A stretch of DNA of 9,317 bases. Origin: JBDSRX01 sp047445235 (GTDB lineage Bacteria; Patescibacteriota; Dojkabacteria; J137). This document shows, piece after piece, positions 1 through 5,340 of the stretch. The translations under genes were made by a program, and so were the position numbers. The DNA lies in contig JBLGEO010000067.1 of NCBI GenBank assembly GCA_047445235.1, positions 1 through 9,317 of the forward strand. The letters are read 5' to 3'. Within the stretch, counting starts at the first letter, position 1, and every line of letters begins with the position of its first letter. The notes beneath the pieces are model-generated. The model was not told where the DNA came from and did no database searches. It saw only the letters and a list, made by a program, of their open reading frames with translations.

Positions 1-1215
1 GAAAAGACAGGAAAACTTTTAGGTATCCCTTTTACAGTAAAAGATTTATACCTAGTTGATGGAACTAAAACAACTTTTGCATCGAAATTAATGGAAGATT
101 TTATCGCTCCTTATACATCTACAATCGTTCAAAAATGTTTAGACGAAGGAGCCATCCTTATTGGTAAATGTAATTGTGATCCATGGGGATTTGGTGGAAG
201 TGGTGAAAACTCAGGTTATGGCCCAACAAAACATCCACTAGACTTTACAAAAACACCCGGAGGTTCTAGCTCTGGTTCTGCAGCGAGTTTATTAGCAGGA
301 GTCGGATATTTCTCCTTAGGAACAGATACAGGAGGTTCAATTAGGTTACCAGCATCATTTTGTGGATTATATGGAATAAAACCAACATATGGTCGAAATT
401 CTAGATTTGGAATAGGTGCAATGGGAAGTTCTTTTGATACACCAGGATTTTTAACTAGAAATGTAGAGGATATGGAACTAGTCGAAAGTATTATTGCTGG
501 AAAAGATATTAATGATGCAACAACATATGATATTCCATTCAACTCGCAACCTGTAACCCCTAACCCGCAAGTACGAATCGGAATTCCAAAAGAATTTTTT
601 GGTGAAGGATTAAGTCCCGAAATTAAAACAGAAATTGATAAAAAGATTGAAGAGTTAAAATCTTTAGGACATGAGGTTAAGGAAGTTTCTATCCCTAGTA
701 CTAAATATGGATTACCAGTTTACTATGTCTTAGTCCCTTCAGAAATTTCTTCCAACCGAGCGAGATACGACGGAGTTAGATTTGGTAAAAAAGTTTCAGA
801 TAACTACGAGGAAAACCTTGTTCAGTCCAGAAGCAAGTATTTAGAGGACGAAGTAAAAAGAAGAATTATGGTTGGCACATATGCATTAAGTAAAGGTTAT
901 GCTGACCAGTTCTATAAACAGGCAAGTAAAGTTAGAACAAAGTTAAAAAAAGAGTTTGATAAAGTTTTTGAAGAGGTAGATGTATTAATAACACCGGTAT
1001 CTCCAACAACTGCTTTTAAGCTTGGAGAAAAGTCTCAAGACCCAGTCCAAATGTATCTAGTCGATATCTATACAGTTACAGCTAATTTAGTTGGAATTCC
1101 TTCACTCGCAATTCCTATTGGAAAAGATAAAGATGGTATGCCTATAGGAATGCAGGCAATGGGTAAAAAATGGAGTGAAGTTTCACTCTTCAATCTTGCT
1201 AAAGAACTCTCATGA
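1..1215 (+). CDS. gatA: Asp/Glu-tRNA amidotransferase subunit A (5' truncated by window edge)
   Basis: Amidase-signature subunit of GatCAB, which releases ammonia from glutamine for conversion of Glu-tRNA(Gln) or Asp-tRNA(Asn) to the amide form in the cytoplasm. The frame is open from base 1, so the start lies outside; by comparison with S. aureus GatA about 65 N-terminal residues are missing. Counting from base 1, the Ser-cisSer-Lys triad is complete: K14 (TVKD), S89 (first Ser of GGSSSGSAA) and S113 (GTDTGGSIR). The spacings of 75 and 24 residues equal those of K79/S154/S178 in S. aureus GatA. Later landmarks are SSNRARYDGVRFG, the LITPVSPTTAF block and the C-terminal PIGMQ segment. The protein ends slightly early (KELS, TGA stop). 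No gatB follows, so the other subunits must be upstream or elsewhere. The product call is secure. Confidence 0.95.
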   Translation, partial: EKTGKLLGIPFTVKDLYLVDGTKTTFASKLMEDFIAPYTSTIVQKCLDEGAILIGKCNCDPWGFGGSGENSGYGPTKHPLDFTKTPGGSSSGSAASLLAGVGYFSLGTDTGGSIRLPASFCGLYGIKPTYGRNSRFGIGAMGSSFDTPGFLTRNVEDMELVESIIAGKDINDATTYDIPFNSQPVTPNPQVRIGIPKEFFGEGLSPEIKTEIDKKIEELKSLGHEVKEVSIPSTKYGLPVYYVLVPSEISSNRARYDGVRFGKKVSDNYEENLVQSRSKYLEDEVKRRIMVGTYALSKGYADQFYKQASKVRTKLKKEFDKVFEEVDVLITPVSPTTAFKLGEKSQDPVQMYLVDIYTVTANLVGIPSLAIPIGKDKDGMPIGMQAMGKKWSEVSLFNLAKELS

Positions 1216-1255
1216 TATTCTAACCAGTAACTCTCAACACGTAACCCTTATAGTA

Positions 1256-1284
1256 TTGACATCCTAGTCGTTTTCTTCTATCGT
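1256..1284 (+). promoter_or_regulatory. Possible sigma70-type promoter upstream of the lysozyme-like gene
   Basis: The 132-bp gap after gatA holds a perfect -35 hexamer TTGACA (1256-1261), a 17-bp spacer and a moderate -10, TATCGT (1279-1284, 4 of 6 matches). The next ATG is at 1348, giving a leader of roughly 55-60 nt. No terminator for gatA and no RNA gene is seen in this gap. This is inference from consensus matching alone. Confidence 0.35.
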
Positions 1285-1347
1285 ATATCTAGCACCATTT
1301 TTACCTTTTAGACGATTCTGCAAAGCACTAAGCAGTATTGGAACCTC

Positions 1348-2088
1348 ATGCAAATCGGAAGAGTTGCGAGAAGAAGCAAAATTAAAATTGTTAAAAAGGC
1401 TGTAATAAAGCCAATTGATTTGATAAGAAATTATAAAAGTACCAAACTTAAGAAGTTTGCTATGGTTTTGTTGGCATTTGCTGTCTCTTTTTTCAGTCTA
1501 ATAAACGTAAGAGGTGTAATACAAGACTCCATAAACAATTACTACGTTAATGCAGACTCCAGTAATCCAGATATTAAACCTCCATTAATTTCATCAGATC
1601 AAAGTAGCAATAAAGGCTCTGAGGTGTTTAATTCAAATTCTAACGCCACCTTTGTAGACAAAAGAGCATATGTTTTAAACCGATACCTTGCAAGTAACAA
1701 CTCACCATTGGCTGGTTATGGCCAAACTTTTGTAGATGCATGTGATAGTTATGGATCACCACACGAATGTATTACCGTTGTTGCAATTGCTTATAATGAA
1801 ACACACTTATGTAAATATCCAGGTTCTGCAGAAATGTTTAACTGTTGGGGGTTTGGTGGTGGTGGTGTAAATAGAGTTACTTTTAGCTCATTTAACGAAT
1901 CTATTGATAGAGTAACTAAAGTCCTTACACAGCAGTATGGTGAAAAATATATGCAAGACCCTAGTTTGATGGATGGAACATTTTGCGGAAACGAAGACGG
2001 GTGTAATGGTTGGGGGAATAGAATAAAATACTTCATGACAGATATCAGAGACTATTCAGCTAGCTTAGGAGTGGATATGACTAATTAG
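1348..2088 (+). CDS. Membrane-anchored, cysteine-rich lysozyme-like protein
   Basis: A 246-residue protein with a strongly basic cytoplasmic N-terminus (residues 1-36), one membrane segment (about 37-56), a low-complexity Ser/Asn-rich stalk (about 68-105) and an extracellular domain (about 106-246). The domain begins YVLNRYLASNNSPLAGYG and continues with FVDACDSYGSP, then VVAIAYNETHLCKY. This resembles lysozyme or lytic-transglycosylase-like domains, where an AIA..E motif supplies the catalytic acid; E151 would be that residue. The NCWGFGGGG segment followed by SFNESIDRVTKVL also fits the usual order of such domains. Six cysteines (132, 141, 155, 166, 213, 219) all lie outside and could form three disulfides. 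The start is the only ATG after an in-frame stop at 1309; there is no Shine-Dalgarno sequence, only a weak GGAA. The fold call is by motif and could be wrong. The likely role is peptidoglycan remodelling or attack on another cell's wall. Confidence 0.6.
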   Translation: MQIGRVARRSKIKIVKKAVIKPIDLIRNYKSTKLKKFAMVLLAFAVSFFSLINVRGVIQDSINNYYVNADSSNPDIKPPLISSDQSSNKGSEVFNSNSNATFVDKRAYVLNRYLASNNSPLAGYGQTFVDACDSYGSPHECITVVAIAYNETHLCKYPGSAEMFNCWGFGGGGVNRVTFSSFNESIDRVTKVLTQQYGEKYMQDPSLMDGTFCGNEDGCNGWGNRIKYFMTDIRDYSASLGVDMTN

Positions 2089-2098
2089 TTTCTACACA

Positions 2099-2551
2099 AT
2101 GAGTTTACCTGATATACCACAAACAGATGGGTTAAAAATTCCTTTCGACTTCTCAGTCGAATTTGATGCATGGTCAAATGGGAAGGGAAGTATTGTTACA
2201 GAAAAGCTGAATGGGTTTCTTCACGACACAGTTGGCAACGAGATTTTTGCAGCAATGGGTTTACTGGAATCAAATTGTATGGACAAGGTTTCAGAAGAAG
2301 AATTTAATATAATTTTAACTGCACTAGGGAAAGTATTAAGTATTTTAGAAAGTATTCCTGAAGAGGTAATAAATCCAAATTCCTATATGGCAGATGCACT
2401 TAAACCATTTATTAGAAAGGTTAAAGCTATCTTACCTTGGATTAAAGCATTGAAAAATAATAATCAAAATGCAATTTTAGCTTACCAGTTGGGCTTAAAG
2501 CTCGAGAAGGAATTTGCTTTAATAAATTTCAGTGAGGTTAAAGAAGGTTAA
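2099..2551 (+). CDS. Uncharacterised 150-residue helical protein
   Basis: I do not recognise this protein. It is soluble-looking, with no signal peptide or membrane segment. It is acidic in the first half and contains predicted amphipathic helices, for example about 50-86 (GLLESNCMDKVSEEEFNII onward) and about 103-145 (FIRKVKAILPWIKAL onward). It begins 10 nt after the stop of the lysozyme-like gene, so the two are probably co-transcribed; it could be a cytoplasmic partner, though no motif supports that. No Shine-Dalgarno sequence precedes the ATG. Its TAA stop overlaps the stop codon of convergent radA by 4 bp. The reading frame is long and cleanly bounded in an otherwise well-packed region, so it is likely real. 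Confidence 0.7.
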   Translation: MSLPDIPQTDGLKIPFDFSVEFDAWSNGKGSIVTEKLNGFLHDTVGNEIFAAMGLLESNCMDKVSEEEFNIILTALGKVLSILESIPEEVINPNSYMADALKPFIRKVKAILPWIKALKNNNQNAILAYQLGLKLEKEFALINFSEVKEG

Positions 2552-3852
2552 CTCACCTGTTTTGTATTCTTATTGCTGAATATATTCTCAAAACCCAATC
2601 TTTTTGCCTCTTTAATTCTTTTATCTTCCAAGAATACTTTTCTAATTTCTCCCGTTAATCCAACTTCACCAAAGTAAATTGATGTTTTAGGAACAATTTC
2701 GTTTTTTATAGAAGATATGACTGCTTTTACCACTGCAATGTCTAAACCAACATCATTAACTTTAATTCCACCAGTTATATTTACGTACACATCAAGTTCA
2801 CCGGTATTTAGTTTTAGCTTTTTCTCAATTATTGCAAGAATTATAAACAGTCTATTTAAATCGAAACCCGATGTAGTTCGTCTTGGGTTACTAAAATACG
2901 AGCGCGATGCAAGTGCTTGAACCTCTACAACAACTGGTCTTGTACCTTCCATAACCATAGAGTAAACAGAACCCGGAGCGTCGTTTTTATTAGGATCAAA
3001 AAGTTCTTTAGTATCTTTAACTTCTGCCAAACCTTTTTCTGTCATTCTAAATAATCCAACTTCGTCTGTAGGACCATATCTATTTTTCTCAACTCTTAGA
3101 ATCCTAAATTCCATTCTTTTATCTCCTTCGAAATAAACTACAGTATCTACCATATGTTCTAAAATCTTTGGTCCAGCGATATCTCCTGATTTTGTAATAT
3201 GTCCAATTATAAATGTTGTTATCCCATAACCTTTAGACATATTTGTAATTCTATTAGTACCTTCACTAATTTGAGAAACAGAACCAGCTGTAGAAAGTAT
3301 GTCAGGACTGTAAATTGTTTGAATCGAATCGATAAAAATTATATCGATCTTATCGCTATTACTGGCAACATAGTTTTCAATTGCAGCAATGTTAGTTTCT
3401 GGAAGGAACAGTACATTCTCATGCTTTAGTCCTAATCTCTTTACTCTATAGCCAATTTGCTCTGGGGATTCTTCTCCACAAATATATAAAACATTTAGTT
3501 TTGCTAATGAGAAAGCTTCTGTAATTTGTGCAGATAAAGTACTTTTACCTATCCCAGGAGCTCCAGAAAGAAGAATTACTTGACCAGATACTAGCCTTCC
3601 ACCCATTGCATTATCAAACTCATTAATTCCTGTTTTTAGTTCAAATTTATTTGTTTTAGATTCTTTAAAAAGATCTTTAAAATTAACAGCATTAGCAGTA
3701 GATGTTGTTACTCCTTTCTTAGAAGCTTTACCACTTCTTTTAAAGTTCATAGTTTGAGACTTATTTTCCTCAAGTGTTCCCCAAAGATTGCAACTATCGC
3801 ATTTTCCCTGCCATTTCGAGTAATTTTTTCCGCAATTTGAACAAACAAACAT
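2548..3852 (-). CDS. radA: DNA repair protein RadA (Sms)
   Basis: A RecA-like ATPase that acts as a helicase and branch-migration factor in recombination-intermediate processing. The 434 residues are close to the usual 450-460. Domains in order: N-terminal C4 zinc ribbon (C4, C7, C18, C21; CSNCGK and CDSCNLWG); RecA-like core with Walker A GAPGIGKST (97-105), GEESPEQIGYR (126-136) and Walker B IIFIDS (171-176); a GHITKSGDIAGP loop (217-228) with LEHMVD (231-236); the RadA signature KNRYG (256-260, with Tyr where Phe is common); then a Lon-protease-like C-terminal domain including ITGGIKVNDVGLDIA (359-373) and GEVGLTGEIR (395-404). The gene is encoded alone on the minus strand, divergent from the pacifastin-like gene across a 67-bp gap. 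The ATG at 3850-3852 starts directly at the zinc ribbon as in other RadA proteins; no clear Shine-Dalgarno sequence is present. Confidence 0.97.
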   Translation of the reverse strand: MFVCSNCGKNYSKWQGKCDSCNLWGTLEENKSQTMNFKRSGKASKKGVTTSTANAVNFKDLFKESKTNKFELKTGINEFDNAMGGRLVSGQVILLSGAPGIGKSTLSAQITEAFSLAKLNVLYICGEESPEQIGYRVKRLGLKHENVLFLPETNIAAIENYVASNSDKIDIIFIDSIQTIYSPDILSTAGSVSQISEGTNRITNMSKGYGITTFIIGHITKSGDIAGPKILEHMVDTVVYFEGDKRMEFRILRVEKNRYGPTDEVGLFRMTEKGLAEVKDTKELFDPNKNDAPGSVYSMVMEGTRPVVVEVQALASRSYFSNPRRTTSGFDLNRLFIILAIIEKKLKLNTGELDVYVNITGGIKVNDVGLDIAVVKAVISSIKNEIVPKTSIYFGEVGLTGEIRKVFLEDKRIKEAKRLGFENIFSNKNTKQVS

Positions 3853-3893
3853 ATTTTCTTGAGTTATAAAATAATGTACACTACAGAGTACGT

Positions 3894-3899
3894 TATACT
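3894..3899 (+). promoter_or_regulatory. Possible -10 element for the pacifastin-like gene
   Basis: TATACT (5 of 6 matches to TATAAT) lies 20 bp before the ATG in the 67-bp divergent gap with radA. Initiation about 7 nt downstream would leave a leader of only about 14 nt with no Shine-Dalgarno sequence. No good -35 is found at 17 bp. No equally convincing promoter for radA could be picked in the opposite direction. Confidence 0.3.
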
Positions 3900-3919
3900 A
3901 TATATCTTAATATTCTTAA

Positions 3920-4816
3920 ATGGAAACTACGACAACAACAAGTTCGACTGAGGTAGTAAAGCCTATGACGTCACCAAAATTTAAAAAACCTTTAGTGGTC
4001 ATTGCATTAATATTAGCATTAATTTTATGCCTTTGTGCAGTTATAGCTGGACTACTTATATATAGAGGATCAATAGCAAATACAGACAACGCAGGGAGCT
4101 GTAGTTATAATGGTGTTAAATATTCAGCTGGAAGTTCTTTCCCTAGTACTGATACATGTAACACTTGTACTTGTGCTACAGGTGGAGTTGTATGTACTCT
4201 AAAAGCTTGTGATGTTAATTTAGGAACAAATCCAACACCAACTCCTACACCAGCAACTCCTCCAACTCAAATTGAAGAAACATTAAATGGGAAATTATTA
4301 GTTACAGATTCAGATTACTTTTATGGAACAACAAAATATCCAGCATCTATTATGAATTTAAAAGCCCAAGATTTAGTCGCAATGACTTGCTACGATTACT
4401 ATACAACATTTGCAGGTAGTACATTTGAAAATGCTAATGGTGATCAAATTAATGACAGCGTAATTTTAAGTCTTTTATCAACAGTTAAAGGTAGTCGGAA
4501 TGTTAGTGCAATAAGCTGGTGTAAAATTGATACTGCTAAATATGTAGTAACATACGATTCTTGTCCATCACAATGTGGTGGTGGTATTGGAACAATACAT
4601 TATTTTGCAACTATTACCAATGGAGATTTAAGTACTGAAACTGAAATTCCAAATCAATTAGGAGCATATTCTAAATGTAATAAATCGCTAGCATTAACTA
4701 AGAATGATGAGTTCTATATTAGATGTAGCGGCGGTGAAGTTGAAAATACTGCAGCAATTTACAAAGTCTTTCTAGATCAAGGAAACTATACTGAAGTAAC
4801 TAAAGTTAACTTTTAA
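3920..4816 (+). CDS. Membrane-anchored protein with pacifastin-like inhibitor module and C-terminal six-cysteine domain
   Basis: A 298-residue protein with a short Thr/Ser-rich cytoplasmic tail (1-22), a membrane segment (about 24-47, containing C37 and C39), and an extracellular six-cysteine module at 61-97 (C61, C80, C83, C85, C92, C97). The last five cysteines follow the pacifastin pattern C-N-x-C-x-C-x(2-3)-G-x(n)-C-T-x3-C, including CNTCTC and CTLKAC. The first loop (18 residues) is longer than in insect pacifastins and reads like a VWC-type lead-in (CSYNGVKYSAG). A Pro/Thr linker (about 104-118) leads to a C-terminal domain (about 119-298) with six further cysteines (157, 201, 215, 219, 253, 269) that I do not recognise. 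By analogy the module could inhibit a serine protease or simply be a disulfide-stabilised surface fold. The gene is monocistronic: it has its own promoter region and a strong terminator. There is no Shine-Dalgarno sequence. Confidence 0.7.
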   Translation: METTTTTSSTEVVKPMTSPKFKKPLVVIALILALILCLCAVIAGLLIYRGSIANTDNAGSCSYNGVKYSAGSSFPSTDTCNTCTCATGGVVCTLKACDVNLGTNPTPTPTPATPPTQIEETLNGKLLVTDSDYFYGTTKYPASIMNLKAQDLVAMTCYDYYTTFAGSTFENANGDQINDSVILSLLSTVKGSRNVSAISWCKIDTAKYVVTYDSCPSQCGGGIGTIHYFATITNGDLSTETEIPNQLGAYSKCNKSLALTKNDEFYIRCSGGEVENTAAIYKVFLDQGNYTEVTKVNF

Positions 4817-4837
4817 TAGTAACTCTAGGTGAAATTT

Positions 4838-4868
4838 ATGAAGGAGCGAGAGCTCCTTCATTTTATTT
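4838..4868 (+). terminator. Rho-independent terminator with GAGA tetraloop
   Basis: A perfect 10-bp stem (4838-4847 paired with 4852-4861) closes on a GNRA-type GAGA loop (4848-4851). The T-rich run TTTTATTT starts at the base of the stem. It lies 22 bp after the TAA of the pacifastin-like gene and separates it from the downstream operon. The reverse strand gives a weaker U-tract. Confidence 0.9.
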
Positions 4869-4897
4869 AAATTATTCTTAATAAAAACAGAAAATAC

Positions 4898-4906
4898 TGG
4901 TAAAAT
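4898..4906 (+). promoter_or_regulatory. Possible extended -10 promoter of the microprotein-leuS operon
   Basis: TGG followed by TAAAAT (4898-4906) fits an extended -10 (TGn plus 5 of 6). A poor -35, TTAATA, sits 17 bp upstream (4878-4883). A second candidate, TATATT at 4919-4924, is also 5 of 6 but has no -35 partner. Start from the first would give a leader of about 24 nt before the ATG at 4937. This is the only gap long enough for a promoter between the terminator and leuS. Confidence 0.35.
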
Positions 4907-4936
4907 CAGACTATCTTATATATTAGAGAATATATT

Positions 4937-5119
4937 ATGTTAAAACTCGGACTTGGAGCAATTGTTGGATTTATCTTATTACTATGCCTCTGCATGTGCT
5001 GCTGTTGCATGAGTATTTTATTCTTATCTAGAGATACTAGTTTTAGAACTCAATACTGCCAGAGTTATCTACAAAATGGTGGCTTATTAAAAAATGAACC
5101 TACTGGTTGGTGTAAATAA
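4937..5119 (+). CDS. Cysteine-rich single-pass membrane microprotein (copy 1)
   Basis: A 60-residue protein of unknown function. The N-terminal two-fifths is a hydrophobic segment (about 5-30) holding a dense cluster of cysteines at 17, 19 and 21-24 (LCLCMCCCC). A short polar C-terminal tail follows, with C41 in QYC and C59 in the terminal GWC. The tail is probably outside, where C41 and C59 could pair. It is a divergent paralogue of the next gene: same length, same cysteine cluster in the membrane segment, and matching Q-aromatic-C and aromatic-C tail positions. It is the first gene after the upstream terminator and lies 16 bp before its paralogue. Palmitoylation-like modification, metal binding or disulfide-linked oligomers are all possible; none can be shown here. 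Confidence 0.7.
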   Translation: MLKLGLGAIVGFILLLCLCMCCCCMSILFLSRDTSFRTQYCQSYLQNGGLLKNEPTGWCK

Positions 5120-5135
5120 CTCTTATTAAAATTTT

Positions 5136-5318
5136 ATGAAGAAGAAAGCTCCATGTTTAGTAGTAATATTAGGGCTAGGAATTCCCTTATGTGCATTACT
5201 GTGCTGTTGTGGTTTCGGATTACTAGTTTATAAAGAGGCAAACGTCAAAGGACAATTTTGTACTTCATTTGAACCATTCTTGAAGGTTTGGGATCCATTT
5301 AAGTTTTGTACACCATAA
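5136..5318 (+). CDS. Cysteine-rich single-pass membrane microprotein (copy 2)
   Basis: A 60-residue paralogue of the preceding gene. A basic start (MKKK) precedes a hydrophobic segment (about 7-32) with cysteines at 7, 19 and 23-25 (CALLCCCGFG). The polar tail carries C42 in QFC and C58 in KFC, mirroring C41 and C59 of copy 1. The surrounding aromatic residues are conserved, but the DNA has diverged, so the duplication is old. Only 22 bp of AT-rich sequence separate it from leuS, which suggests co-transcription; the functional link to leuS may be nothing more than gene packing. No known domain is recognised. Confidence 0.7.
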   Translation: MKKKAPCLVVILGLGIPLCALLCCCGFGLLVYKEANVKGQFCTSFEPFLKVWDPFKFCTP

Positions 5319-5340
5319 ATTAAATAATTAAATCGATAAT

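Noticed and set aside
216..542. Minus-strand open frame inside gatA (108 aa)
   Set aside because: It lies wholly antisense to strongly conserved GatA catalytic coding, shows no recognisable domain and has no ribosome-binding site.
1173..1188. Hairpin GAGTGA-AGTT-TCACTC near the gatA 3' end as a terminator
   Set aside because: The stem is only 6 bp, lies inside the coding sequence 25 bp before the stop, and is not followed by a T-tract.
1791..2036. Minus-strand open frame opposite the lysozyme-like gene
   Set aside because: It is a shadow of the conserved domain on the other strand, with no supporting signals.
2717..3429. Two plus-strand open frames opposite radA (67 and 76 aa)
   Set aside because: Both are antisense to conserved RadA motifs and have no coding character of their own.
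5319..5340. T-box or other leader regulation upstream of leuS
   Set aside because: Only 22 bp of AT-rich sequence separate leuS from the preceding gene; there is no room for a specifier stem or antiterminator.
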